Positions 1-9,412 of a stretch of 64,000 nt of DNA are shown piece by piece. The DNA lies in assembly GCA_020199835.1 (NCBI GenBank), contig JAIVJV010000013.1:110997-174996 (forward strand), given 5' to 3'. The DNA is from Acidobacteriota bacterium. Lineage in GTDB: Bacteria > Acidobacteriota > Blastocatellia > Pyrinomonadales > Pyrinomonadaceae. A program made the position numbers and the translations under genes. How positions within the stretch are numbered: the first letter of the stretch is position 1; each line of letters opens with the position of its first letter. The notes beneath the pieces are model-generated. The model saw nothing but the letters and a program-made list of their open reading frames with translations. It ran no database searches and was not told the DNA's origin.

Positions 1-36
1 CGTACACGGAGAGTTTGCCGAAGCTTTTTGCGGAGA

Positions 37-1002
37 CTAATGCTGCCGGGGGTTGAAGCGGCTGGATTTCCACCAATCGATCGTTCGTTTCAAACCTTCA
101 CGAAGACCGACTTTTGATTCAAAACCGAGAAGTTCACGGGCCATTGAGTTATCCGCGAGACTGTGACGAACATCGCCGACGCGTGGCTCGCGATACTCGG
201 CGGTAACGTCCTGTTTACCAGTCAAATCTTTAAGTTCTGCGAGCAGCTCGTTCAACGTGATCCGCTCGCCGTTTGCAACGTTGATGACTTTTCCGGACGC
301 GCCTGGCGCGTTCGCCGCACTGAGATTCGCCGCGACCACGTTGTCAATGTATGTGAAATCGCGCGACTGCTCGCCGTCGCCGAAAATTACCGGCCGTTCA
401 TCTCCAAGCAATGAGCTGATAAAGCGCGACACCACTCCCGAATACTGCGAGCTGGGATCCTGTCGTGGACCAAAGACGTTGAAGTAACGCAGCGAAACGG
501 TTTCGAGGCCGTAAACCCGCGTGAAGACCTGGCAGTAATACTCTCCAACCAGTTTTGCCACCGCGTAAGGCGACAGCGGATCGGGCAACATCTGCTCAGC
601 TTTTGGAAGCGTGGGTTGATCGCCATAAGCCGAGCTCGACGCCGCGTAAACCACTCGCCTCACATTGTTGTCGCGCGCGGCGAGTAGCAACGAAAACGTG
701 CCGTCTACCGAGGCGATGTGCGTTTGCCGTGGAGCCTCAACGGAGCGCGGCACTGAAGGAATCGCCGCTTCGTGGAAAACGACCTCGACGCCGTCGAGCG
801 CGTTCTGAAGCACGTCTTCGTCCGCAACACTGCCTTGGATAAATTCGATATCACCGCCGATCTCGTCAAGGTTCTCACGATGCCCCGTTGAGAGATCGTC
901 CAGCACGCGGACACGCGCGCCAACCGCGCTGAGCGCCGCCGCGATGTGCGAACCAATAAAACCCGCGCCACCTGTAACGAGTGCTGTTCCGGTTAATGGC
1001 AT
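37..1002 (-). CDS. NAD-dependent nucleotide-sugar epimerase/dehydratase (extended SDR, UDP-glucose 4-epimerase type)
   Basis: Rossmann-fold sugar-nucleotide epimerase of 321 residues, the usual length for UDP-glucose/UDP-glucuronate 4-epimerases. The dinucleotide-binding motif TGGAGFIGSH sits at residues 10-19, and the catalytic YxxxK is intact as YAVAK near residue 146. The LRYFNVFGPRQDP stretch is typical of 4-epimerases acting on UDP- or CDP-sugars. The gene starts three bases after the stop of the UDP-glucose dehydrogenase gene that precedes it on the same strand, so the two probably form an operon. The dehydrogenase makes UDP-glucuronate and this enzyme could convert it to UDP-galacturonate for surface polysaccharide; that substrate is inferred from the neighbour only. 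Confidence 0.9.
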   Translation of the reverse strand: MPLTGTALVTGGAGFIGSHIAAALSAVGARVRVLDDLSTGHRENLDEIGGDIEFIQGSVADEDVLQNALDGVEVVFHEAAIPSVPRSVEAPRQTHIASVDGTFSLLLAARDNNVRRVVYAASSSAYGDQPTLPKAEQMLPDPLSPYAVAKLVGEYYCQVFTRVYGLETVSLRYFNVFGPRQDPSSQYSGVVSRFISSLLGDERPVIFGDGEQSRDFTYIDNVVAANLSAANAPGASGKVINVANGERITLNELLAELKDLTGKQDVTAEYREPRVGDVRHSLADNSMARELLGFESKVGLREGLKRTIDWWKSSRFNPRQH

Positions 1003-1005
1003 CGT

Positions 1006-2304
1006 TTAGCGGCCCACACCGACGTACTCAAAACCAATCTCTTTCATATCTTCGGGATCGTAAATGTTGCGCAGGTCGGCAACTTTGGGGGTGGACATCA
1101 AATCGCGAATGCGCACGAGGTCGAGCGCGCGAAACTGGTTCCACTCGGTTACGAACACGAGCGCGTCAGCGTGCGTCACCGCGGCGTATTCGTCGTCGGC
1201 ATACTCGATGTCCGGCAATAACTTCTTCGCTTCCGACACTGCGACTGGATCGTACGCACAAACCCTGGCGCCGTCTTCAATGAGGGCACGAATGATGCCG
1301 AGCGCGGGCGCCTCCCGCATGTCGTCGGTTTCCGGTTTGAACGCGAGTCCCAACACCGCAATCTTCTTGCCCTTGAACTTGCCGACGAGTTCCCTGATTT
1401 TCGCCAGCATGTGCTGACCCTGACGCTGGTTCACCTCGATGACGGCATCGACGATTAACGAAGCACACTCATACTGCCGCGCCACTGACGATAAAGCCCG
1501 CGTGTCCTTGGGAAAACACGAACCGCCAAAACCTGGACCAGGATGAAGAAACTTGCTGCCGATTCGTTTGTCCATGCCGATGGCCCGCGCGACGTCGTGC
1601 ACGTCGCAACCGATCTTGTCGCAGAGGTTCGCAATCTCATTGATGAAGGAAACTTTCGTGGCCAGAAACGCATTCGCCGCGTATTTCGTTAACTCCGCTG
1701 CTTCCAGAGAAGTGATCACAAACGGCGCTTCGATCAAATAAAGCGGGCGATACAGATCCTTCATGATCGCGATCGCTTCCTCGTCGCGGCTGCCGATTAC
1801 CACGCGATCGGGACGCATGAAATCATTAATGGCCGCGCCTTCGCGCAGGAACTCCGGGTTGGAAACAACTCCAAACGTCGCTTTGGTTTTCTTTCGTTCC
1901 GCAACCAATTTGCGAATGTGCTCGCCCGTGCCGATCGGCACTGTGGACTTCGTCACGATCACTTTGTAGCCGTTCATGTAATCGGCGATGGAGCACGCTG
2001 CGGCTTCAACAAAACTCAGGTCTGGAGAACCATCAGCTTTTGGCGGAGTGCCAACGGCGAGAAAGATGACGAGGGCTTGTTCGATCGCCTGGCGGACGTC
2101 GGTGGTGAAACGAAGCCGGCCGGCCTGACTATTTTTAGCGACTAGGTGTTCGAGGCCTGGTTCGTAGATCGGCATGACGCCGTTGAGCAGCCGCTCGATC
2201 TTCTCGTTATCGACATCTACGCAGGTGACATCGACGCCGAACTCGGCGAAACACGAACCAGTAACGAGTCCGACATAACCAGTGCCGATAACCGCAATAT
2301 GCAT
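1006..2304 (-). CDS. ugd: UDP-glucose 6-dehydrogenase
   Basis: Oxidises UDP-glucose to UDP-glucuronate in two NAD-dependent steps in the cytoplasm, feeding capsule, exopolysaccharide or LPS sugar synthesis. The protein has 432 residues, normal for the family. The N-terminal NAD site is GTGYVGL at residues 7-13. The thioester-forming cysteine is Cys263 within GFGGSCFPKD, and the C-terminal UDP-binding half carries the GLAFKPETDDMREAP segment. First gene of a two-gene operon with the downstream epimerase. A strong hairpin separates it from the FecR gene upstream, so it probably has its own promoter in the short gap at 2305-2358. Confidence 0.95.
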   Translation of the reverse strand: MHIAVIGTGYVGLVTGSCFAEFGVDVTCVDVDNEKIERLLNGVMPIYEPGLEHLVAKNSQAGRLRFTTDVRQAIEQALVIFLAVGTPPKADGSPDLSFVEAAACSIADYMNGYKVIVTKSTVPIGTGEHIRKLVAERKKTKATFGVVSNPEFLREGAAINDFMRPDRVVIGSRDEEAIAIMKDLYRPLYLIEAPFVITSLEAAELTKYAANAFLATKVSFINEIANLCDKIGCDVHDVARAIGMDKRIGSKFLHPGPGFGGSCFPKDTRALSSVARQYECASLIVDAVIEVNQRQGQHMLAKIRELVGKFKGKKIAVLGLAFKPETDDMREAPALGIIRALIEDGARVCAYDPVAVSEAKKLLPDIEYADDEYAAVTHADALVFVTEWNQFRALDLVRIRDLMSTPKVADLRNIYDPEDMKEIGFEYVGVGR

Positions 2305-2358
2305 CTAGAAACGCTTCCTGACGAACGGTGGGGAACCAACCGGATCTCTGGGCAAAAT

Positions 2359-2395
2359 CTTGCGGGCCACGCGCAGTTATCGCGTGACCCGCAAG
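2359..2395 (-). terminator. Hairpin terminator downstream of the FecR gene
   Basis: Inverted repeat of 15 bases on each side with a single mismatch (2359-2373 and 2381-2395) around a 7-base loop. On the minus strand the stem is followed by ATTTTG. It lies 66 bases after the stop of the FecR-domain gene and before ugd, as expected for an intrinsic terminator. The T tract is short, so a Rho-independent role is likely but not certain. Confidence 0.65.
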
Positions 2396-2460
2396 GTCAA
2401 TTCAAGTGACCGCAGCGCTGGTAGCCAGTGCCACAGTGTTTTTACGCGAGCTAAACGAAA

Positions 2461-3153
2461 CTACTTGGTCGGGCTGACTACGGTAACGTCGCCGCCGAAG
2501 TTAAGGTCGTTGTTGTGCGTCACAGCGTAAATCACGGCCGCTACGGCGCCACCCACGGCCAGGAGCAACACGGCCAACGCGCCGCCGCTCATGTCGTCGT
2601 CATCATCATCGGTCTGCGGATTCGGTACGCCTGCCGCAGCACTCTCGCCCGCCGCTACCTGCTTGGAAGTATTGCCGGTGCGGAACTGCGCAACGCCCGT
2701 CTGAGTCGCAACTGATGTGCGGCCACGGAACGCGCTCACCGTGAAAGTAGTAGCCTGGGTGCCATCAACTAAAACCGAACCGTCTTTCGTGGTCAGGTTG
2801 ACGGTCATACCAGCCAGGGTTGAAACCTGAGCACTGCCGGTCTCGAGCGTGGCAGTGATGCTGTTGTCTGCGAAGCTAAGGCGAATATTGCTATTCGGCG
2901 CGAGCTCAACGCGTCCGACCTTGCTGATGTTCACCGATGCGCTGCTTTGAGCCGCGGTGCTGATCGTCGAATCCGAAAACACCGTGCCACCAGAAATCAT
3001 CTTTTGGCCGTTCACCGTAACTTGCCCGGAGACCGTCAACTCACCCGACGCCTTCGCGCCCGGCGCGGCCAACACCACCATTGAGTAAACACTCAAAACG
3101 GCAACCGCCACAGCAGTCGCGATGGACTTGCGGCTCCAAGATTTGCTAATCAT
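2461..3153 (-). CDS. FecR-domain secreted/membrane protein
   Basis: Protein of about 230 residues with an N-terminal signal segment (residues 10-30), a FecR domain in the middle (residues about 40-165, with the SGGTVFSDSTI and GSVLVDGTQATTF patches) and a C-terminal hydrophobic helix preceded by a run of aspartates (DDDDDDMSGG). The start at 3153 is chosen over a longer reading because GGGAGG lies 7 bases before this ATG. FecR domains normally sense envelope signals for an ECF sigma factor, but no sigma gene is adjacent. This architecture recurs in acidobacteria without a known partner. It has its own consensus promoter about 150 bases upstream and a terminator downstream, so it is probably a single-gene transcript. 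Confidence 0.8.
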   Translation of the reverse strand: MISKSWSRKSIATAVAVAVLSVYSMVVLAAPGAKASGELTVSGQVTVNGQKMISGGTVFSDSTISTAAQSSASVNISKVGRVELAPNSNIRLSFADNSITATLETGSAQVSTLAGMTVNLTTKDGSVLVDGTQATTFTVSAFRGRTSVATQTGVAQFRTGNTSKQVAAGESAAAGVPNPQTDDDDDDMSGGALAVLLLAVGGAVAAVIYAVTHNNDLNFGGDVTVVSPTK

Positions 3154-3305
3154 CAACTTTCCTCCCGTAATGTGAAACACAAAGGTCTTTATTGCGTACC
3201 GCGACGGCCTAACAGTCGTGGGAAACTATATGGTCTGTGGTTGCAAACCCGCAAAGCTTTAATTGCCAGAGATTACGCGTTGAAAAGCCAGTTAACGCTT
3301 GGGAT

Positions 3306-3334
3306 TTATTACACTAATAAAAGGCCTGTGTCAA
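3306..3334 (-). promoter_or_regulatory. Sigma-70-type promoter for the FecR gene
   Basis: On the minus strand TTGACA (3334-3329) is followed after exactly 17 bases by TAATAA (3311-3306). The match to consensus is very good and the predicted start point leaves an untranslated leader of roughly 145 bases before the FecR start codon. This is the best promoter seen in the window. Confidence 0.7.
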
Positions 3335-3372
3335 CAACGTTTTGGCCCGAGTCTGCCACAAAACTATGTCAA

Positions 3373-3391
3373 GGCCCAAGACGTTTGGGCC
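3373..3391 (-). terminator. Short GC-rich hairpin downstream of the hypothetical gene at 3442-3996
   Basis: GGCCCAA (3373-3379) pairs with TTGGGCC (3385-3391) around a 5-base loop. It lies 51 bases after the stop of the preceding minus-strand gene and just upstream of the FecR promoter. The following bases (TTGACATAGTTTTG) are only partly T-rich, so termination is plausible, not certain. Confidence 0.4.
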
Positions 3392-3441
3392 GCCAAAGTC
3401 TAACACAGGTCGGGGGCCAAACCAGTAGAGTTTTTAATAAG

Positions 3442-3996
3442 TTACCGCTGATTTTTCTCAGGACGGGCCGTCTCCGCCTTACTCGAAACCGCCTTTTCGT
3501 TCAGTTCGGCCTGCTCGTAAGGGTCGAGCCGGGCGAAAAGATAAAACACCTCACTCGCCACCCGCACCGGTCCAAGATAACGAAACGTGTTCCGTAGGAT
3601 TTCCCCGACCTTCAAACGCGCCGGGGCCGGCGGTTGTGGTCCGAATAGCAGACTCATCTCGCCCGCCGAAACCGCTTCCAACTCCGGCAGATAATCGTTG
3701 TGCGACTCGCGTGCGAGGCGAATTGCCATCTGGCGCAAGGCTTTTATACGGTTGGAGTTGTGTCGATAGTAGGACGCACTGACTTCCCGCCGGCTGACCC
3801 GATCGTCAACCACTTCCTGCTCGTTGTTGAGGTAACCGAGATAGGCCCGAACCACAGGACCAAATTCCTGGTCCCCCTGGTGCTTTGTCTGGTTCATTTG
3901 GCTGGCCCGTGCGGGAATGAAAACACACGGACCCACCAGGACGCCGATGATTACGAGTGGCAAAAGAGCCGGTAATCTTCCGTTGTGAGTGGCCAT
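3442..3996 (-). CDS. Secreted or membrane-anchored hypothetical protein
   Basis: No family recognised. The reading frame is open upstream to 4092, but the ATG at 3996 is preferred: it places a hydrophobic signal segment (LLPLVIIGVLVGPCVFI) close to the N terminus, has a purine-rich AGGCGG upstream, and leaves the region before coaBC free. The mature part of about 150 residues is hydrophilic and predicted helical, and ends in a Lys/Glu-rich tail. A cysteine lies near the end of the signal segment (PCVF), but it does not form a clear lipobox. Divergent from coaBC. Confidence 0.6.
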   Translation of the reverse strand: MATHNGRLPALLPLVIIGVLVGPCVFIPARASQMNQTKHQGDQEFGPVVRAYLGYLNNEQEVVDDRVSRREVSASYYRHNSNRIKALRQMAIRLARESHNDYLPELEAVSAGEMSLLFGPQPPAPARLKVGEILRNTFRYLGPVRVASEVFYLFARLDPYEQAELNEKAVSSKAETARPEKNQR

Positions 3997-4125
3997 GGTT
4001 AATGCCGCCTGGCTCCCGCGTGTCCCGTTTTGTTGTTGACGCCGGATTATAGCAGCCGTTGCGCCAACGAAATTGCGCGGGTCTGTCGGCAATGTTACAT
4101 TGATCTTCGTTTTCCGTTAAGCGCA

Positions 4126-5355
4126 ATGTCTGCGTCAAATCCTCCAGTTCCTGTGACCATACCGAACATTGCTCTCGGTGTCTCTGGCGGGATCGCTGCC
4201 TACAAGGCCATCGAAGTGCTGCGCGGCTTGCAGCGAGCCGGCTGTAACGTTCGCGTCGCGATGACAAAGCGCGCGTGTGAGTTTGTGCAGCCGCTGACGT
4301 TTCGCGCACTTTCCGGATCGCACGTCGTGGTTGACGATTACGCGCCCGACAATCCAGATCCGATCGCACACATCACGTTCTCGCAAACAGCCGACCTGCT
4401 GATCGTGGCGCCCGCCACGGCCAACATCATCGCGAAATTTGCCAACGGCGTCGCGGACGACTTTCTGACGTCAACTTACCTGGCCTGCTTCGCTCCCGTT
4501 TTAATCGCACCCGCGATGAACACGACGATGTGGGAGCATCCGGCGACACAGCGCAACCTGCAACAGCTCCGCGCGGACGGTGTACACATCATCCAACCCG
4601 ACGCCGGTGAAATGGCGTGCGGAACGATCGGTCCCGGACGGCTGAGCGAACCCGAGCGCATCGTCGCGGCTGCGTTGGACCTGCTACGCACCGCGCAAAA
4701 AAGAGACTTGACTGGAGAACGATTTCTGATCACGGTAGGCGCGACGCGCGAAGAGATCGATCCGGTCCGCTTTATTTCGAATCGCTCGTCAGGGCGGATG
4801 GGATTCGCGCTGGCTGAAGCGGCTTTGAAACGTGGCGGCGACGTCACGATTGTTGCTGGAATTACCACCCTCGATCCGCCCGCGGGTGTGAAAGTCGTTC
4901 GCGCGTTGTCGGCGACAGAGATGGACCAGGCCGTTGCGCGCGAGAGCAGGAACGCTTCCGTGTTCATCGGCGCCGCGGCGATCGCCGATTACCGTCCGGC
5001 CCAACGAGCTGAGCAAAAAATCAAGAAGACAGAAGAGTCCGTTACGCTCACACTCGAACGTACGCCCGACGTTCTGGCAAACGTCGCCGCTTCGCGTCAG
5101 AATGGATTGCTCGTCGTCGGCTTCGCGGCAGAAACGGAAAACGTCGTGGCCAATGCGCAGGAGAAGCTGCGGAGTAAAAAACTGGACGCGATCGTTGCGA
5201 ATGACGTCACGCGCAGTGATTCGGGTTTTGATACAACGACCAACGCGATTACCATCATCACCGCTAAAAACACAGACCCGCTCGAGCTTCCCGCGTTATC
5301 GAAGAATGAAGCGGCAAACCGAATCCTGGATGTAGTGGTCAGTCTGCGAAAATGA
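4126..5355 (+). CDS. coaBC: Bifunctional phosphopantothenoylcysteine decarboxylase / phosphopantothenate-cysteine ligase
   Basis: Carries out two consecutive steps of coenzyme A synthesis: ligation of cysteine to 4'-phosphopantothenate (C-terminal CoaB half) and FMN-dependent decarboxylation (N-terminal CoaC half). The CoaC half shows [10 protein letters not shown] at the start, the substrate-clamp motif PAMNTTMW and the cysteine flap [13 protein letters not shown]. The CoaB half shows [17 protein letters not shown], the SSGRMG nucleotide loop, AAIADYRP and the KIKK lysine. The start at 4126 gives 409 residues, the normal size; a longer reading would add 32 unrelated residues. Overlaps the uracil-DNA glycosylase start by four bases (ATGA), so the two are co-translated. 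Confidence 0.95.
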   Translation: MSASNPPVPVTIPNIALGVSGGIAAYKAIEVLRGLQRAGCNVRVAMTKRACEFVQPLTFRALSGSHVVVDDYAPDNPDPIAHITFSQTADLLIVAPATANIIAKFANGVADDFLTSTYLACFAPVLIAPAMNTTMWEHPATQRNLQQLRADGVHIIQPDAGEMACGTIGPGRLSEPERIVAAALDLLRTAQKRDLTGERFLITVGATREEIDPVRFISNRSSGRMGFALAEAALKRGGDVTIVAGITTLDPPAGVKVVRALSATEMDQAVARESRNASVFIGAAAIADYRPAQRAEQKIKKTEESVTLTLERTPDVLANVAASRQNGLLVVGFAAETENVVANAQEKLRSKKLDAIVANDVTRSDSGFDTTTNAITIITAKNTDPLELPALSKNEAANRILDVVVSLRK

Positions 5356-6098
5356 TGGAAACGTCTTCCGAACTCGAACAACTCGTAAACGACACGAAGA
5401 AACAGCTCGAGCATTTGCGTATCCTTGGTGTTGAAGGTATCCGCTTAAATCCGACTCCTCCTGTCGAACAGCCAAAGGAGACACGGATTGCGCTGTTCGA
5501 GGAACTCGCGCCAACATCCCAAAAACTAACTCGGTCAAATGAAACGTTCGAACAGATCCACGCCGAGATCGGCGACTGCACTCGCTGTCCACTCCACCTC
5601 GAACGCACGCACGTGGTCCATACCGAAGGCAACCGCAAAGCGCGGCTCATGTTCGTCGGTGAAGCGCCGGGCGCAGACGAAGACGCGCAGGCACGCCCCT
5701 TCGTTGGACGCGCCGGACAGTTGCTCACGAAGATCATCGAAGCGATCGGTTTGAAACGCGAAGAAGTTTTGATCGGAAACGTGAATCGCTGCCGCCCGCC
5801 CCAGAACCGTGCGCCAATGCCCGACGAAGCCGTCACGTGCAAACCGTTTCTCGAACGCGAAATCGCGATCGTGCAGCCGGACGTGATCGTCGTGCTTGGC
5901 AATACCGCGATGAAAAACCTGCTCGATACGCGCGAAGGCATCACACGCGCGCGCGGCCGTTTTCACGATTACAAAGGCATCAAGGTAATGCCGACGTTCC
6001 ATCCGGCGTACCTTCTGCGCGACCCGTCGAAGAAGCGCGAGACGTGGGAAGACTTAAAGAAGGTTCGAGACTATCTCGACAACTCAGCAAGACAGTAG
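5352..6098 (+). CDS. Uracil-DNA glycosylase, family 4 (iron-sulfur type)
   Basis: Removes uracil from DNA in base-excision repair. Active-site motif GEAPGADED and the family 4 segment [11 protein letters not shown] are present, followed by [13 protein letters not shown] and the FHPAYLL motif near the C terminus. The four cysteines of the 4Fe-4S cluster are visible: two in CTRCP, one in NRCRPP and one in TCKPF. About 75 residues precede the first cluster cysteine, a low-complexity acidic/proline-containing extension absent from thermophile UdgA proteins of about 200 residues. Translationally coupled to coaBC through an ATGATG overlap; two adjacent ATG codons are possible starts. Confidence 0.92.
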   Translation: MMETSSELEQLVNDTKKQLEHLRILGVEGIRLNPTPPVEQPKETRIALFEELAPTSQKLTRSNETFEQIHAEIGDCTRCPLHLERTHVVHTEGNRKARLMFVGEAPGADEDAQARPFVGRAGQLLTKIIEAIGLKREEVLIGNVNRCRPPQNRAPMPDEAVTCKPFLEREIAIVQPDVIVVLGNTAMKNLLDTREGITRARGRFHDYKGIKVMPTFHPAYLLRDPSKKRETWEDLKKVRDYLDNSARQ

Positions 6099-6108
6099 AA
6101 TTTCATCT

Positions 6109-8379
6109 GTGTCCAAAAGCACTGGAACCGAGGCCTCGTTACAACACGAACCTCACACTGCACAAAGAACCTCACGCTTTGTAGAAGTCGCCGTGCCGCT
6201 GCACGTAGCGCAGACGTTTACTTACCGGCTCAAGCCTGAACAACGCGATGATGCAAAACTCGGGGCGCGAATCACGGTTCCGTTTGGACGAAAACTTCTG
6301 ACCGCCTACATCGTCGCGCTTCATGATGAACTTCCCGCCGAGCTCAGTCTCGCGGAAGTAGAAATCAAGGAAGCTGAAAGCCTCGTCGATCTGGAGCCTG
6401 TGTGCACGCCGGAGATCTTGCAGTTGGCGCGCTGGGTTGCTGATTACTATGGCTCACCGCTTGGTGAAGTCCTCAAGGCGACTTTACCGCCGGGAGGTCC
6501 ATTGGCGAGGGCAAAGTTGCGCAGGTTTGTTCGAACCACGGATTTAGAACCTATAAAAGTCACGGAGGGCCAGCAACGTGTGTTGAGTGCACTTCGCGAA
6601 AACGGATCGATGCCGTTGCAGGGGCTTCTCAAAGAAGCGACTGTCAGCGCTGCGACAGTTTCTTCCCTGGAAAAGAAAGGCCTGGTCGAAGTCTTCGACG
6701 CAGCGGTGCGGCGCGATCCGTTGGCCCACACTGCCGGGCTGAAGGCGGATGAATACACACTCACTCCAGCGCAAAACGAAGTCCTCGAGATAATCCAGGC
6801 GGAGGTCAACGACGAACACTACGCGGCGTTTTTGCTTCACGGCGTGACGGGCAGCGGCAAAACCGAGATCTACATTCGCGCGATGCACGCGGCGCTCGAA
6901 CGCGGACGCTCCGCGATGATGCTGGTGCCGGAAATCGCGCTCACGCCCGTCTTCTCGCGTCGCTTGCGTAGCCACTTCGGCGACCAGGTCGCGATCTTTC
7001 ACTCGTCTCTGCAAACGGGCGAACGGTTCGACGAGTGGACGCGCGTGAAAAGCGGCGAAGCTCGCGTCGTCATCGGCACGCGTTCAGCAGTCTTTGCTCC
7101 GGCGCGAAATCTCGGCTTGATTGTCGTTGACGAGGAACACGAATCGACTTACCGGCAACAGGAGTCGCCTTATTACAACGCGCGCGACACCGCGATCGTC
7201 CGCGCGCAAAAAGAATCCGCCACCGTCGTTCTAGGTTCGGCTACGCCTTCACTCGAATCGTTTCATAACGCACGCTCCGGAAAATACACGCTCTTGACGT
7301 TACCGCAGCGCTTTGGCGCGCGGCCGATGGCCACAGCGCGCATCATCGACATGCGCAACGTATTTCTGCGTCACGGCAAGCCGCGCGTCTTCTCTGACGA
7401 GTTGCTGCAAGCCATCCAGGAAACGCACGCACGCGGAGAACAGTCGATCATCCTGCTCAATCGTCGCGGTTATTCGAGTTTTATACTGTGCCGGTCATGC
7501 GGCGAGACAGTCCAATGTCCCAACTGCGACGTGACGCTGACATATCATCGCAGCGAGCGCGTGATCATTTGTCACTACTGCAATCATCGCGCGTCAGTGC
7601 CCAAGGTTTGTCCCTCGTGCAGCAAGAAATACATCTACTACGTCGGCGAAGGAACCGAGCAACTCGAAGAAATCCTTACTCAACTCTTCCCCGCCCTGCG
7701 CGTCGCGCGCATCGATCGCGACACGACCACGCGACGTAGCATCTTTGAACAGTCACTCTCCGATTTCAGCGCCGGCGTTATTGACACGCTCGTCGGCACG
7801 CAGATGCTGGCGAAAGGTCATGACTTCCCGAACGTGACGCTGGTTGGCGTCGTCTCCGTCGATGCGGGACTCGCCTTGCCTGACTTTCGTTCCGCGGAAA
7901 GAACTTTTCAATTGATCACGCAGGTGGCGGGACGCGCGGGCCGTGGCGATCGCCCGGGCCGAGTTTTGATCCAAACGTATCATCCATATCACTACGCGCT
8001 GCGGCACGCGTGCGCGCAGGATTACGATGGTTTTTACAACGAAGAGATTCAGTACCGGCAGAACCATTCGTATCCGCCGTTTGTAGCGCTCGCGAGCCTC
8101 CTGGTCCATGGACCTGATCTCGGTCGCGTGCGCGCTGACAGTCTCGAACTGCGAAAACAACTCGACGTGGCGAATGAGCAGCGGAAGTGCCGCATACTCG
8201 GACCCGCGCCCGCGCCACTCGCGCGGCTTAAAGGCGAACATCGTTTTCAACTCCTGCTGAAATCGCGCAGCCGCCGCGTTTTGCGTGAAGTCGCTGACGC
8301 CGCGCTAAAATCCGGTTCTTCATCCGGCCTTAATCTCCGCTCAATTAACCTGGAAATTGATCCTGTTACGATTATGTGA
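6109..8379 (+). CDS. priA: Primosomal replication restart helicase PriA
   Basis: Superfamily 2 DNA helicase that reloads the replisome at stalled forks. It begins with GTG at 6109, ten bases after the glycosylase stop. Order of parts: 3'-fork-binding N-terminal domain (residues about 22-130), winged-helix-like segment, helicase domain with Walker A GVTGSGKT at 245-252 and DEEH at 341-344, eight zinc-binding cysteines in four pairs (CRSC, CPNC, CHYC, CPSC), and the C-terminal helicase lobe with QVAGRAGRGD. The length of 756 residues is normal. The first 20 residues are unrelated to PriA proper and vary between species. Confidence 0.95.
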   Translation: MSKSTGTEASLQHEPHTAQRTSRFVEVAVPLHVAQTFTYRLKPEQRDDAKLGARITVPFGRKLLTAYIVALHDELPAELSLAEVEIKEAESLVDLEPVCTPEILQLARWVADYYGSPLGEVLKATLPPGGPLARAKLRRFVRTTDLEPIKVTEGQQRVLSALRENGSMPLQGLLKEATVSAATVSSLEKKGLVEVFDAAVRRDPLAHTAGLKADEYTLTPAQNEVLEIIQAEVNDEHYAAFLLHGVTGSGKTEIYIRAMHAALERGRSAMMLVPEIALTPVFSRRLRSHFGDQVAIFHSSLQTGERFDEWTRVKSGEARVVIGTRSAVFAPARNLGLIVVDEEHESTYRQQESPYYNARDTAIVRAQKESATVVLGSATPSLESFHNARSGKYTLLTLPQRFGARPMATARIIDMRNVFLRHGKPRVFSDELLQAIQETHARGEQSIILLNRRGYSSFILCRSCGETVQCPNCDVTLTYHRSERVIICHYCNHRASVPKVCPSCSKKYIYYVGEGTEQLEEILTQLFPALRVARIDRDTTTRRSIFEQSLSDFSAGVIDTLVGTQMLAKGHDFPNVTLVGVVSVDAGLALPDFRSAERTFQLITQVAGRAGRGDRPGRVLIQTYHPYHYALRHACAQDYDGFYNEEIQYRQNHSYPPFVALASLLVHGPDLGRVRADSLELRKQLDVANEQRKCRILGPAPAPLARLKGEHRFQLLLKSRSRRVLREVADAALKSGSSSGLNLRSINLEIDPVTIM

Positions 8380-8395
8380 GTACACTCCGCCTTAA

Positions 8396-9412
8396 ATGAA
8401 ACTCTCTGAACTTGCGCAACTAACCGGCACACGGATTGAAGGCGGTCACACAGATCTGCAAATCAAGGGCGCGGCCGGACTCGACGAGGCCGGTGAAGGC
8501 CACGTCACATTTCTCGCCAACCCGCGTTACACACCGCGCGTAAACACGACCCGCGCCTCAGCGATCTTTCTCAGCGAAGACGCAAAGACCGATCGCAACA
8601 TCGCGATCCTGCGCGCCAAAGATCCTTATCTCGCTTACACCCGCGCGTTGCAAGTCTTTCATCCCGAGCCGGAACTCGAGCCGTTCATTCATCCGTCGGC
8701 GGTGATCGCTCCGTCGGCACGCGTCGCGACTCACGTCGCAATCGGCGCGTGTTCGGTGATCGGCCGCAACGTCGAGATCGCGGAAGGCGTTTGCATTCAT
8801 CCGAACGTGACGATCTACGACAACGTGAGCATCGGCAAGGATTCGATCATTCACTCAGGTGTGGCGGTTCGCGAACGAACGGTCATCGGCGAGCGCGTGG
8901 TCATCTTCAACAACGCCGTGATCGGTTGCGACGGGTTTGGTTACGCGAGAGACGAGCAGAAGCGCTGGCTCAAGATTCCGCAAACCGGCAGAGTCGTGCT
9001 TGAAGATGACGTAGAGATCGGCGCGGGCACGACGATCGATCGCGCGTCAGTGGGTGAGAGCAGGATCGGGCGCGGCACGAAGCTCGATAATCTCGTGCAG
9101 ATTGGCCATTCGTGCACTGTTGGGGAAGATTCGTTGTTGTGCGCGCAGGTTGGGCTGGCGGGCAGTTCGCACATTGGTAACCGAGTAATTTTGGCAGGAC
9201 AGGCTGGCGTCGCGGGACACTTAACGATTGGTGACGATGTGGTGCTGACCGCGAAGAGTGCGACGAGTCACGATATTCCGGCGGGGAAAGTGATCTCCGG
9301 TATCCCCGCTTTTGATAACAAAGATTGGTTGAGATCCGTTGCCGCTTTTCGCAGGTTGGGCGAAATCCAACGTACAGTGCGTGAGTTACAAAAGCGTTTT
9401 GGTTCTAAGTAA
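8396..9412 (+). CDS. lpxD: UDP-3-O-(3-hydroxyacyl)glucosamine N-acyltransferase
   Basis: Third enzyme of lipid A synthesis: adds the N-linked hydroxyacyl chain from acyl-ACP to UDP-3-O-acylglucosamine. Residues 1-100 form the uridine-binding domain. Residues about 105-300 form the left-handed beta helix with hexapeptide repeats (IGRNVEI, IGKDSI and so on). The catalytic histidine is in QIGHSCTVGED, and a C-terminal helix follows (residues 315-338). Length 338 is normal. Its presence shows a Gram-negative outer membrane with lipid A. It starts 16 bases after priA and ends with an 8-base convergent overlap with the SDR gene on the other strand. Confidence 0.95.
   Translation: MKLSELAQLTGTRIEGGHTDLQIKGAAGLDEAGEGHVTFLANPRYTPRVNTTRASAIFLSEDAKTDRNIAILRAKDPYLAYTRALQVFHPEPELEPFIHPSAVIAPSARVATHVAIGACSVIGRNVEIAEGVCIHPNVTIYDNVSIGKDSIIHSGVAVRERTVIGERVVIFNNAVIGCDGFGYARDEQKRWLKIPQTGRVVLEDDVEIGAGTTIDRASVGESRIGRGTKLDNLVQIGHSCTVGEDSLLCAQVGLAGSSHIGNRVILAGQAGVAGHLTIGDDVVLTAKSATSHDIPAGKVISGIPAFDNKDWLRSVAAFRRLGEIQRTVRELQKRFGSK

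Noticed and set aside
3..56. Open frame on the plus strand ending in a TGA at 54-56, possibly the 3' end of a gene converging on the epimerase
   Set aside because: Only 17 codons are visible before the window edge and they match no family. It would overlap the epimerase end by about 20 bases. Too little to call a gene.
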